Shown here: piece after piece, positions 21,826 to 33,013 of the stretch
Layout of the letters: each line of letters opens with the position of its first letter
How positions within the stretch are numbered: the stretch's first letter is position 1
Assembly: GCF_050908995.1 (NCBI RefSeq)
Contig: NC_135118.1
Span: 14,455,501 to 14,519,500 of the forward strand
Direction of reading: 5' to 3'
DNA length: 64,000 bases
From: Andrena cerasifolii
Lineage: Eukaryota > Arthropoda > Insecta > Hymenoptera > Andrenidae
Notes under the pieces: model-generated
What the model was told of the DNA's origin: nothing
The model's database searches: none
What the model saw: the letters and a program-made list of their open reading frames with translations, nothing else
Program-made: the position numbers and the translations under genes

Positions 21826-22021
21826 GGGTAAAGGTACCAGTAAGTTGACCAGGCGTCAGTAGGTGGCAACTTTTCAGAAAAACGTGAAAAATAAGGTTTT
21901 TAGAAGTGCAACTATTTCTTCTGATACCCACAGTTCGCCACTTCTAAAAACCTTATTTTTCACGTTTTTTCTGAAAAGTTGTCTACTAATGATACATGGT
22001 CAAGTACTGGTACCTTTACCC
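21826..22021. mobile_element. 196-bp TA-flanked palindromic MITE
   Basis: The ends GGGTAAAGGTACCAGTA and TACTGGTACCTTTACCC are flanked by TA on both sides. The inner arms match too: GAAAAACGTGAAAAATAAGG faces CCTTATTTTTCACGTTTTTTC. Nearly the whole element folds into one hairpin. TA duplication suggests Tc1/mariner-type mobilisation. Confidence 0.8.
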
Positions 22022-22284
22022 TAGGTACTGGCAGAATACAGTAGTAAATATGTTAATAAATATGTCCCTTCTGCCACGCAAATACAGAATGGAGAATGAT
22101 CCAAGTTCACATATGCAATTCTGCGTCCATTTCGCGAGTACTTCTGCGATATTTCATGAATGAATTACTAGGTACTGAGGGCAGACCGTACCAAGTAGCT
22201 TTGCCTTAGCACCATATTCACGGCATATTGCGTAGAAGTGTTCACCGAATGGTTGTCAATCACGTAAACTTAAGCCCCTCTCCG

Positions 22285-22352
22285 ACGCATTTATCTAATC
22301 TATCTATCTATCTTATATCTATATCTATCCATCTATTTATCTATCTATCTAT
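22285..22352. repeat. (TCTA)n microsatellite, imperfect
   Basis: Imperfect TCTA/TATC tetranucleotide array over about 65 bp. Confidence 0.85.
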
Positions 22353-22727
22353 GATAGAAGCGTATCTAGGGTGGGGCAAGTAGCAGTTCTTGAATAAATT
22401 TATTTGGATGGTTAATGTTAGAAGTTTACGCTTGTTATTCGCGTGCTTCGCATGCCTCTTTAGAGAAGCTTCGAAAAGAATTTGTTGCACTTTTCGGCTT
22501 CATTTGCCTCCAACTTTCGTGTCTTCCGCCCTTCAGCTCCACTTTCTTGAAAAGGTTGTCTAAATTCTGAATAAAATGTTCTGTGCGATGAACACTTTTA
22601 ACAAAGAAGTAGAACAGAAAATATGAAATTGGAATGATTTGCATGGGGGTAGGGGGAGGAGCGCCAATTGTACGCTTGCCCTAGGCACTGTTTACACTAA
22701 ATACGCCACTGTATCTATCTATTCTAT

Positions 22728-23113
22728 TCTATATATATAAAAGAAGAAGTCCCGACTGACTGACTGACTCATCCAGCTCAAACCGTTTAACCTAGGGACG
22801 TGAAATTTGGGAGGTACATTGCTTTCATGACGTAGGCACCCACTAAGGAAGGATTTTTGGAAATTCCATCCCCAAGGGAGTGAAAAGGGGTGAAATGTAT
22901 TTTCTCGGACTCCCTAATATTTCTTGGGCTCGATTAGATATCAACGTGGTTCTTACTCACAAAGATTATCCACACAAATGCCTAAAAACCAATTTCAGAA
23001 TTTTTCCCTAACCAACCCCTAAGGGGGTGCAAAGCGGTGAAATGTGTTTTCATGGAGTCCTTAATATCTTTTTGGCCCGAATCGAAACGCGGGGGCTTCT
23101 CTATTTTGCCAGT
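22728..23113 (+). mobile_element. Helitron-like non-autonomous fragment (copy 1)
   Basis: The segment opens with a TCTATATATATAAAAGAAG run, then GACTGACTGACTGACTC and AACCTAGGGACGTGAAATTT. This string is characteristic of the 5' part of many arthropod Helitron-like elements. It closes with a GC-rich hairpin-like piece and TTTTGCCAGT, a degenerate version of the usual CTAG|T end. Its interior (CCCTAATATTTCTTGGGCTC) recurs at 60.5 kb. Confidence 0.5.
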
Positions 23114-23328
23114 AGAGAATAAAGAACAGAATGAACATACAACTGCAAATTAATCGGAAAGGTTTAAACTAACTATGCTTAGTTTCCGAGAAAATCGGTT
23201 TCAAATGCAACTACGCATGCTCGTCAAATTTAAAAAATGACTGTTCTCCAAACCGAAGGCTCGTATGAAACCAGTATACGCTTTCTCGCATAGAATCAGA
23301 ACCCACTCGAATTTACCACCTACATATA

Positions 23329-23988
23329 CAGTGAGTAAAAAAAGTATTTGGACGGTTTTTAAAATCGCATAACTTTTTTAGAATTGGTCCAAACGACTTG
23401 AGTTTTTTTTAGAAGCTAGAAGGATTAGTTTGCTAAGTGACGTGTTTCGCCGCTTTGAAAAAAAATGCATTTGGTCGGGATAGAAAAAAAAAAATTGTAA
23501 AGGTCGTTTTTTTAACTTTTTTTTGTGAGCCTGTAATGAAAATTCAAAAAACCCGTTTGCAGATTGAAGTAAGTTGTATACGTGCCTAAAATTTCATGAA
23601 AATCGGTAAACGTTGCTCCGAGCTACAAACGTTTAAAGATCGCAGAATAAAGTCGAAAATGGATGATTTCGGGAATTTTCGCGATTACTTAACCGATTCG
23701 AGCAACGTTAACCGATTTTGATGAAATTTTAGGCACGTGTACAACTTACTGCAATCTACAAACGGTTTTTTTTAAATTTTCATTACAAGCTCACAAAAAA
23801 AGTTTAAAAATCGACCTTTACTATTTTTTTTCGCTATTCCGACCAAATACATTTTTTTTCAAAACGATCAAATACGTCATTTAGCAAACTAATCCTTCTA
23901 GCTTCTAAAAAAAACTCAAGTCGTTTGGACCAATTCTAAAAAAGTTATGCGATTTTAAAAACCGTCCAAATACTTTTTTTACTCACTG
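23329..23988. mobile_element. 660-bp TA-flanked inverted-repeat element, related to the one in Nup85 intron 2
   Basis: The ends CAGTGAGTAAAAAAAGTATT and AATACTTTTTTTACTCACTG are perfect inverted repeats bordered by TA. The arms continue as matching inverted repeats for about 300 bp. The subterminal blocks AAAATCGCATAACTTTTTTA and CAAACGACTTGAGTTT are shared with the 12055-13324 element. CAGTG ends and the TA target fit a Tc1/mariner-type MITE. It sits at the left edge of the next element. Confidence 0.85.
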
Positions 23989-23990
23989 TA

Positions 23991-24654
23991 TGCCGGTGAT
24001 TACGAAAGTAGCGTAAGTCATGTATTTTTTGTTTCGAGATATACAGACTGTTGCGTTTTGGCGTATTAAAAAATATTTTTCCATTGTTGAACAAAATGTT
24101 TTACAACGTATATGCTCTTCTAATGTCAAATTCACTTGTACAAAAATGTGTTCTTTAAATCTTTGAATGTCTCCCATATTCCAAAAGTGCTGAAACGTAG
24201 TTTTTCGACCTTCACGACTAATTCAAACATTTTTTCCAACAAACGCAATTTGTATTTTCAAATACTTTGCCAGTAACAACTTTACTATTTTTAGTAATTT
24301 ATTCTTTACGACTATCTCTCCTAATTTTCTTTATATTTTCAGCAGAACGAAGTATATCCCGCGTTTTCTTTCTTTTCTCTTTTCTTGCCCTACATCTAAG
24401 ATTAATACATATTACAAAAATATGTAACTATTTCTTTTCTCACAAATTACTTGCAGAGTACAAATGACTACTATCGAAATAGACGCGAAACTGTCGTGGC
24501 TCATTATGAATGTGACGGTATCGTGTCATTGCTCGACGATTAGCTTGCAACAATTTTTCATAAAATTCAAATATAAACCAATACAACAAAAAATAAGAGA
24601 AATCTGAATTCTTATGTTCTTTTTACTTACTCCACTTTCATAATCACCGGCGCA
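23991..24654. mobile_element. inverted-repeat element of the 19882-20484 family (copy 2)
   Basis: GCCGGTGATTACGAAAGTAG at the left and CCACTTTCATAATCACCGGC at the right are inverted and match copy 1. The subterminal GTTTCGAGATATACAGACTG also matches copy 1 in opposite orientation. If the adjacent 23329-23988 element is removed, ATAT flanks both ends, consistent with a 4-bp duplication later split by that insertion. Confidence 0.65.
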
Positions 24655-25672
24655 TATGAATCAGCCTGTACAATCATACGCGCGAGATGTGACGTTGCTT
24701 GCCACGTGTCTTCCCTAAGTATATTTTTCCACTTCTATATAGGATTCATAAACGAAGTTTCGATTAACCTTTTCGAAGCGTGCTGCCTCGCGTAATTCAC
24801 TCCATCGGCCGTATCGCGAGTCAGCGGCACAAAGACGCGGGACGTCGCTGTATCCGGACGTATTCGAAAATGTCAAACGTAAATCAAGCTCGGTCGTATA
24901 CCGCATCTGTCTTTCAAGAGGCATAACGGCGAACAGAAAGTACTGGCGAATTGCCAGCCTGAAAATAACGGGATATAAGCACCGATAAAGATTTGCATAT
25001 TGGCCGAAGAATATTGCCCGCGCGGAGGGAGCGGAATGAAGGACTTGCCGCGATTGGAACGCGCGCGGACTGGGCTCGGCACGGTGGATTCGCTCGGCAC
25101 GGTGGGTTCGCTCGGCACCGCGGTCCGAGCGGGCCTCGGGCAGAGGGGCGCCGCGATTTTGGCTTTTGTTGTAAAACATGTAACGCCCGTAGAAAAATAG
25201 ACGAGCCCGTGCACGTGGAAGGCCAGCGGTTTGTTGTCCCGTGCTAAAAACAGATTCTCTACGATGCTTCCTGGCGCATGTCAGACCTTCTGCACGGTTC
25301 CGATTTCTTTTTACGAGGGGAGCGGTGTTTTACAACTGTGCACCGTAACGTTCCCGGAGCACCGAGTCCGACATCGACGAGCTTTAGACCTCAAGCGAGA
25401 ATTTGTCCTCGAGCGAACCGAGCATAGCAGCGCGGTGGGTGGTTTCAAGAATTGAGGGGCCCAGTGGAAAACAGGCACGTGTCGCATATGCATAAATTTT
25501 CGTTTCTTTGTACCATTTATTCGTTCGCGCAATCTGGTGCGATTACGCCAGCTCCTAATATAATAGCTTGCGAGTTTCACCGAGCCGAGTCATATTAAGT
25601 TTTCTTCACGCTGAGAGAAAACAAATCAGTGCTTGAAAAGAGGTCCATGCCACTTGGCTCCTTGGGAACATG
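24655..25672. other. non-coding stretch with a GC-rich island at 24.75-25.45 kb
   Basis: A GC-rich segment carries open frames on both strands, the longest 154 codons at 24715-25179 (-), without any recognisable domain. The frames look like by-products of the composition. An 18-bp tandem repeat lies inside. Confidence 0.35.
25075..25123 (+). repeat. 18-bp tandem repeat, about 2.7 copies
   Basis: Units of CTCGGCACGGTGGRTTCG start at 25075, 25093 and 25111; the last is partial and diverged. Confidence 0.85.
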
Positions 25673-25675
25673 TGA

Positions 25676-25908
25676 GAGATCTTATATTGTTTTCAAGATG
25701 GAAAACTTAACATATAAAGCAGAAAGTGCTTGTGTGCCTGTCTGTCTGTCGCTTAAAAACTTTCGAATGGGTCATTCTCTGGGGTCACGAAATGTGTTTC
25801 AGCTCATTATGCATAAATAACCCAGATGAATGTGACTATTTTCACAAAAAAATTTTTTTTTATGAAATCAGAATCTAAATTTCGGGCGAAACCGAGTGGT
25901 AAAGCTAG
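25676..25908 (+). mobile_element. Helitron-like 3' fragment (copy 2)
   Basis: The segment contains TATAAAGCAGAAAGTGCTTG and GTCTGTCTGTCGC near its start. It ends in the hairpin-prone TTTCGGGCGAAACCGAG followed by GCTAG|T, the classic Helitron-type 3' end. The 5' boundary is approximate. Confidence 0.5.
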
Positions 25909-25911
25909 TAA

Positions 25912-27085
25912 CAGATATGTGGGGGAATTAAGCATTTATAAATATGAAGCAAACACGGAAATAACAGGTAAAAAAATCTCGCCATCAGAATAAATGGAAA
26001 TATAACGCAAGAAAAATGTTAAGAAATAGTGGTAAATTATGTGCATGGCGAAATAAAAAAGAATTAATTAATTTGTCAGCTAAAATTTGATAATATTTGG
26101 CATTTACCATCTAATTCAAGTACCGTTTAAAATAATTACAATTTCGTACCGTGTTTCCCATGAAAATAATTTTTCCTTCAACTTGCTTTCCTCTAAAATC
26201 ATGAAACAACCTTCAAATTGTTTTCCACTGGGTCCCTCAATTATTGTAGCTATAAGTACTCGTTTCCTTCGTTCACGCTGGCAAAACAGTTACTAATATC
26301 CCCCTGCAAGGAAATATGAGTATTTGTAATCGTGAAAGGGGCTGGGAAACATTTTCTATTAACGTCTTCAGGAAATTGGATAGGTGTCAATTTTGGGGGA
26401 TTGGTAGAACTCGTTGCAGGGGATGAAAGATTTTGTTGGATAGTTTTGCAAATGGTTTCGATGAAAGAGGGGCAAAGGTAATTGCACATTCATTGGGTAC
26501 TTTTTGGGGGAAAAATGCGGTGTGAAGAAGATATTGAAATTTCTTTCTGTACTAATTGATTTCTATACTAATTGATTTCCTCGCTTAGAACAAAGCGGAA
26601 TTACATTTTTAACAAAAGATGGTATTGAGAACGCTAGCGTGTCCGAAGTTTCGATAGAGTAATTGCAAAATTGAGTTCGATATAATTAGATTTACGGCCA
26701 TTTAATTAAGTATCACGCTGCGATACAGGCGCTAATGAATATTGATGAATCATGATTTCCATTATACTCGGAGAATTTTATTTATTATCTTCATTACCGT
26801 CTGCACGCATACGTTTATTGAAATTCGTCGGTGCGATGGGAACCAGAAAATTTCGTTTGTTATGGCATGGATACGGCGCTTGTGAAATTACAGGAATACC
26901 AGTAACGAAATCCTGGAATTTGCTTCCCACCTGAATACCTAATTAACAGATTAATTGCCAGGATTAGGTCGAATTAAACCGGCTGTGGACTATTTCTTCG
27001 GGACCCTGGTTTTAGATTAGATTTCAGATTAAGGTCTCCTGCTTCAGACCAGGCGAATTAGACTTTTATGGGTTGATTTTTATTG
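25912..27085. other. non-coding stretch, no feature recognised
   Basis: AT-rich sequence with several short open frames of no recognisable character. Confidence 0.35.
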
Positions 27086-27088
27086 CAC

Positions 27089-28060
27089 CTGTTGTGCCCA
27101 GGCAACGCCCAAGCACACGTATTATACACACTGCTATTGTACATTATACATATTATATTACCAAAGAACGTTTCGTGACGTTTTCAAGCTAACACATTCG
27201 CGTGGCAGCCGCGAATCTACGAAATCAGCAAAAATGCAAGCGCTTCGCCGTGGCCATATATATTATAGGGTGAACCAACCAGTGAATGACCGAATTGTTG
27301 AATCTATGAACCTCTGAGATTATTAATACTTGAATATATTTATGTATAACAACGGAACAACTGCTGAAATTGCATTTAAATTTATTTTTCTTGAAATTCC
27401 TATAAAAATAATTACTTATTTAAGAACAAGAGTTGCATTTAAATTTATTTTATTAAATTTAAAAACAAAATTAAATGCAATTTCAACAGTTGTTTTGTTG
27501 TTATACATAAATATATTCAAGTATTAATCTCAAAGGTCCATAGATTCAACAATTCGATCATTCGCTGGTTGGGAATTTAAAAAAAAAAAATTATAAAATG
27601 CAAAACGTGTAGAAGCTCAGTAAATGACCGCATACTTTTAAAAGAATTGCACTTATTAATATTTGCTTAATACTTGTAACTAAAGATATAGGATATTAAA
27701 ACTGCAACTACACTCCATTTATAAACATATAATAATGATTAAATTTATAATTGACATTTCTTTGCCTAGTGGTCATTCACTGGTACGCGGTCAATTACCG
27801 GTTGGTTTACCTATGGTAACGCGAAGCGACGGCACGAGGCCGAATAGCGAAACAAAACTGATTTGACTCCGCAGATCGGCGGACTCGAGATCCGACCCTC
27901 GACCGGGTAACACGGCTAAGACCTACTTGTACACCTCAGTCTAGTTTAGTTGTTTTTGAATAAAGGGTTAGTCATTGAGTTTAAATAAACTTGGTGCAGT
28001 TCACCCGGTGGATTCTTATCCTAATCACTCCCGAACCCACGATTACGCCAGATCCCCTAC
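27089..28060 (+). mobile_element. possible solo LTR of a gypsy-type retrotransposon, split by a MITE
   Basis: The segment begins TGTTGTGCCCAGGCAACGCC. Its distal part has a polyadenylation-like GAATAAAGGG followed by ACTTGGTGCAG, CACCCGGTGGATTC and GATTACGCCAGATCCCC, which resembles the R-U5 end of insect Ty3/gypsy LTRs. The element at 27268-27811 lies inside. No internal gag-pol sequence or target duplication could be fixed, so borders are approximate. Confidence 0.3.
27268..27811. mobile_element. TA-flanked inverted-repeat element with an inner palindrome
   Basis: GGGTGAACCAACCAGT at the left and ACCGGTTGGTTTACC at the right are inverted ends, each next to TA. A stronger internal palindrome runs from about 27279 to 27573 (GAATTGTTGAATCTATG facing CATAGATTCAACAATTC). 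This suggests two related copies fused or a rearranged copy. Confidence 0.65.
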
Positions 28061-30335
28061 CAGTCTTGCGAGTGTCGTCGAGGTAACTCCGATTCAGTAA
28101 CTACTAATTCTTTATTATGATTACTGGTACAATAATTAAGTTTCACAATGTTTCTTCGAAACGGCGTTGTGACCTTACTGGTCCGAGGTCTGCGACTGCT
28201 GCATCCCTCTGTTTGGGACCGGTATTTAAACTAGCTACTGAAGGGGTGGAAGATAGGGTAGATGAGCAGCCTAAGGAATTTACAAAAAGGGACTGTTCGG
28301 GAAATCAGGATATTGGTAAAAGGGATCTATTATCAAGATGGATAACCATCTTGACGACTCTTTGAATGTGCCTTTTTCTTACCGAATGATCGGATTTCCA
28401 ACTTGACCCATTTCGCTGGGTCCGTACAAGGGAAACCCATTCGTCTATTGGAGGGAAAGGAGGGGTCGATTGGCGATTATCGCGATACGAGCCACCACGA
28501 GCACAACACGCTATCTCTACAGTGATTATGCAGATTGTTATTGTATCATTCCACGCTATTGATTCAATTTGCTATTTCTCTGAATGATCGTTAGCCAAGT
28601 GTATACCTTCAGTTTACTAATTACAACAGACGTCTGTTGCTACTGAATGAGAATGAACTTACCTAAGTAGAAATATAAGTGACTTGAAACGACGATTAAT
28701 GAATTGTATTATGTATATATCAGTGCTTTTCACTGAATTACATTGAAACAGACTGTTAAGTAATTGTAAACGTTGGAAACGCGACGTCTGAGTGATTAGA
28801 ATTGTTTAATCAAACAGATTGATACGAGAAAATAATTATAAACTTCTAGAAGTGTGCGATAGACAGAACAGTATAGAATGATTATTTTTAAATAATATTG
28901 AAAAGCAGTTATGGTAGTTACGTAAAATAATATTCTTCGATCATTGTGATATGTAGAAAGCATGCAATTCTGTAGTGATATAGTATTTGAAAGTGGGTGT
29001 TCTGGATTTGTTCGATCAATACAACAAAAGCGAAGGAAGTGCAATTGGAATAAATAACAACGGTGCATGAATAATTGGACAGAACGGCGACTCTGTTGCA
29101 CCGCTTAATTACCCTAACGATCAATTTGTACCTCCCCTGACATCAAAGGCTTGCAGAAATCGTTATTTAATCTCAGACTCCTTTGTTTCCTGTTTCCACC
29201 GCTTTCTTTAAAAATGCAAATTATTCTAAAAGCCAGTTAGCTCAAAATCATTTCTGTCGAGCATGGAATTCGTTCACTGTTTTAAACAGGCGAAAGAAAC
29301 AATCAAGGGTCAAATGTGGTGAAGTAAATCAAAATCGCGTGTATAATTTTACGTATCAATGCAATTTGAAAATTAGCAATTTGGATGACATTGAATTTTG
29401 TTCTTTTATTATCGATCTTTTTCTAGAATTTGCAACCATACATTCGATTCATTAAAAAAAGGATCAAGTAGTAAAAACGTTAATGACGGACGAAATTGCA
29501 AGAATCTCTTTGTCCGAAATAACATGAATGCACATACGCGTTCAAAACACGTGTTGAATGATGCGAATGTTCTGGCTACATTTACTTTTGTACTCACGTA
29601 CGATTTGTGCTTAGGTCATCGTGCACAAAATTTTATTGCCAAAACATTCCTCCACTGGTCCGTATTTCTTTATTTTATCAGCCGATTCTACGTGTATCAA
29701 CACATTAGCTGGCAATAACAGAACACTTTAGACTTCAGACTGTCCGTTACAGTGGCACCCCCTCGAGTCCCAGCAAAAAATCTGCGTTTCTTTTCAGCAA
29801 CCTTTTCCTTCGAATAAAAAGAGACGTAAAGAATATAAAGGTCCACTACATTTCGTCAAGGATGATTAAAATTGCTTACAACTATTGCACTGATTCGATC
29901 TGTTTGTTAAGTGATTTTCACTCAATGGCAAGGACTGTGCAAGCATTAAATTGCGCGAAATTAGTTGTCACGATCCGCCAGCAGAAACTGAAATGAGCGA
30001 ATAACAGTTAGGGAAACTTGAAGGGAAGGTTGTTAATTTAAAATTGCGTTAGTGATTCAACTATAGTAAAATGGAACTTCGGTCGAGACACTTGGAAGCG
30101 TCTGTTTCAAATCGAAACGATTAATGGTGAAATAGAAAATCCAGAAAACTAAGGAGGAAAAACGAGTACAACACCTGCGCAATAATTCATTTTCAAGGTA
30201 TTAAAGTTCGATTCGAACGAAGTGCGGCATTGGACCTACTTTCGTTAAAAAAAGTTTCAACTGCCTGGTAGCTAAGGTTTCCTTTAAATGAGATTGGAAC
30301 AGGTATTGTCGCCTCGAGGGAATTTTATTAATTGA
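28061..30335. other. non-coding stretch, no feature recognised
   Basis: AT-rich, with short open frames of no recognisable content. An 82-codon frame at 28117-28365 has mixed composition and no known motif. Confidence 0.35.
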
Positions 30336-30339
30336 TTAA

Positions 30340-30740
30340 GGGTGCCCTCCGGTCAAAACGCTGGAAAAAATACGTGAGCTTTATGAAATAAAAAGAAAGA
30401 AACTGGATAACATACGGTAAAAAAGCTTTTTAGACTTTTTACTGCATACCTATATGAATAACAAAAAAAATTATTGTTTGAATTTTATCAATTTTTGCAT
30501 TGGATATACAGCATTCGTTCTTACCACTGTAGAAATTAGAGCTCTTGACGTGCGCCATCAGAACTCGTGACAGGATGGTCTGAAATAAAAAACCTAAAAA
30601 TATTCTTAAAATATATGTGAATGATTATTGCCTTATCCACGAAGAGTAATTTTGGATTACCTATTCATTTGTTTTTGTGGGCAGATTTATGCGTAGAAAA
30701 ATTATGCGTGTTGGTTTTTTGCAACATTGAGTTTAAACAT
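30340..30740. mobile_element. partial copy of the TTAA element family seen at 45108-46004
   Basis: TTAA at 30336-30339 is followed by GGGTGCCCTCCGGTCAAAAC, close to the right end of the 45.1-kb element read in reverse. Interior blocks also correspond, for example GACAGGATGGTCTGAAA against CAGACAGGATCATCCAAAA. A second end could not be found, so the 3' border is a guess. Confidence 0.45.
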
Positions 30741-31082
30741 GTGCTGCAAATTGCCGGATTGTTTGTTTGCAATGAAGATGGATAAGGATAACCACTTATC
30801 ATTCGAAGGAATTTCTGCATTGTCTTCCTTCATCGATATTCCACATTTTTACTAAAACTTACATCTATTTTTTCTTAAAGAAGATCACTTTATATAATTG
30901 ATTAACGAATGCGTAACTGGTATAGTTTCTAATTTGATAATCCCCCTGTTTCCTCCAACATCAATTTGATTCAATCATTATTTCTAAAACATCCAAAAAG
31001 TACCTATGAAATTTTTATTCAAGATTTCCGAAGAAAGATTTCAAATGTTATCGTAACAAGCTTCTCTAGAATGGGTACAGTC

Positions 31083-31368
31083 CAGAGTTGGGCATTATTC
31101 GAAATTTTTATTAAAAAATAACGAATCATTTTTTATTCGAATAAAGATTCAGTCACTTCATTTTATTTACAAATCTTATTCGACATTATTCGAATAACAA
31201 ATTATACGTTATTCTCGAATAACAAATTATACGTTATTCTCGAATAACAAATTATACGTTACTCTCGAATAATAAATTATACGTTATTCTCGAATAACTT
31301 CATTTTATTCACAATTCTTATTCGAAATCATTGGAAATAAATATTTATTGGAATAATTCCCAACTCTG
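31083..31368. mobile_element. hAT-type MITE with 8-bp target duplication
   Basis: Inverted ends CAGAGTTGGGCATTATTCG and GGAATAATTCCCAACTCTG are bordered by GTACAGTC (31075-31082) and CTACAGTC (31369-31376), 7 of 8 identical. The CAGAG start and 8-bp duplication are typical of hAT elements. There is no coding capacity; the inside is ATTCGAATAA-rich and includes a 25-bp tandem array. Confidence 0.8.
31201..31300 (+). repeat. 25-bp tandem repeat, four copies, inside the hAT MITE
   Basis: Units of ACGTTATTCTCGAATAACAA plus ATTAT start at 31206, 31231, 31256 and 31281 with only one or two changes. Confidence 0.9.
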
Positions 31369-31432
31369 CTACAGTCAAAATTGTCGCAAAATAATATAGC
31401 ATTAATCACGAAAAACCACAGTAGTCAACATA

Positions 31433-31739
31433 GGGTAGACCGGGGTGAATCGGATCACTGCATGTTTGATGGTAAAAAATTATAGTCAAACATTAAAAAA
31501 CTATTTTTTTATCATATATTCGTGACCAGTACACCTTTCGCTTGAACATTAATATATAAAATTGAAATTAAACATAAAAATCTTTCATTTATAAACAAAA
31601 AACCAAAAAGTGAGAAATATCCGATTCGCCCCGAAACTTGGGGACGATGTACTACGAACGATCGGAATGCTCATTTCTATCGAGATGTAAGAAATATGGA
31701 CTAAATTCATATATTGATCCGATTCGCCCCGGTCTACCC
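31433..31739. mobile_element. 307-bp TA-flanked MITE
   Basis: The ends GGGTAGACCGGGGTGAATCG and CGATTCGCCCCGGTCTACCC style arms are inverted over about 25 bp with one mismatch, next to TA on each side. An extra internal ATCCGATTCGCCCCG copy at about 31620 repeats the terminal motif. Confidence 0.8.
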
Positions 31740-31741
31740 TA

Positions 31742-32652
31742 ACTCTAATCATAAGTACTATTATTATATTCAAATTATAAAGATCAGAATGTAACTTCGG
31801 AACAAACCGAAAAAAATTACAGCATTTTACCAATCAGAAAATGGTTCAGCAAATGACAATTTCTAAATCCAATCCTCAACAATCAATCACGAATCGAATG
31901 AAGTGTAATCCAATGACCAACGAACAGATCTCTGAAGCCACCTTATCTTGGATGCTCTCTTTTGAATATCTGCCGCGAGTTAGGAGCAACAGTTTAACAG
32001 TTTCCAGCGCCTTTGTTTCTCGAGACTCTCCCGTTCCCCTTTTTCTTCTTACCCTCCATCCATGTCCACCCTTCTCCACCCTTCTTGTCACTCATTGTGT
32101 CGTTTCCTAGTTTGCGAGAAGCCTCGTGCGAATATGCCACACCTGCCAACGGACATATTTTAATCGATGGGTTTTCGCGAACCCCCGCTTGTTGCGCCCT
32201 TTAGACCCAATGCTCCAACTACACGTCGTCGGAGCCTCGATGGTCGAACGCGATTGGGAGATCAAGTGCTGTCGGGTGACCCAAGCATCCCTCACTGCTG
32301 GATGATGACACTCCGTCGTCATCCGAGCTTCACCTGCTTTCGTAGATCGTGTTCTTAATCGACTTTTCGAGAGCGTACGGCACTCGTCCTCTATTCGACG
32401 CGCTCATTATTGCCGGGCATTTAAATATCCTCAGGCAAATGGAATTATTTTCTTTCCCTATTTGTGTCAACTTGAGATCGATTAAACTGTTGAATGTGCT
32501 TGCAGTCTGAAACTGGGACGCGCTGTAGTGGTTGCAGAAAGTTTGAACTATGAACGGTAAGAGAAACAAATTGGGGGGTTGCCAGAATAGGCCAGGGATA
32601 GCAACATAATAGGTACTTAAAGCATAATTATGCAGATATGTAAATTGGAGTT
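31742..32652. other. non-coding stretch, no feature recognised
   Basis: Mixed composition, pyrimidine-rich around 32030-32100. No convincing exon. Confidence 0.35.
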
Positions 32653-32656
32653 TTAA

Positions 32657-32995
32657 GGGGTTATACCTAGTCAGGCGGCCGAAGAGAGGCGAATATTTGT
32701 AAATTTTTTTTTGAAGAAGCGGAAGCGTATATTTTTACAAAACTTTGGCGCTTAAAAGAGCAACGTTTAAAGAACATTTGGTAATTTTTTCGTAGAAAAA
32801 TATTTACATTTATAATAAAGTAACAACCGACATCCAAGGAGCAGTTTTAAAAATTTGGTTTTGCGGTGAGCACTGGCATTCGCAACCAGATTATCTAAAA
32901 TCAAAAACAAAAAAGGTTATTTATTAAATATTAATTTAAAACAAAATGGCGGCTATTTAAATTTGAAATCCTGATTTTTTTCGCGTGATTTTTGA
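32657..32995. mobile_element. left half of the GGGGTTATRCCTAGTCAGGC element family (copy 1)
   Basis: TTAA (32653-32656) precedes GGGGTTATACCTAGTCAGGC; the following 330 bp match the left arm and middle of the full copy at 46597-47164. The right arm is missing and the match stops where the hAT-like element at 33014 begins. Confidence 0.7.
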
Positions 32996-33013
32996 ACGAA
33001 AATATGTCGCGTT

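Noticed and set aside
24715..25247. 154- and 113-codon minus-strand frames and plus-strand frames in the 25-kb GC island
   Set aside because: Repetitive, composition-driven and mutually overlapping; an 18-bp tandem repeat explains part of the pattern.
31201..31300. Regularly spaced repeats considered as a CRISPR-like array
   Set aside because: The repeats are directly adjacent without spacers, inside an insect hAT MITE.
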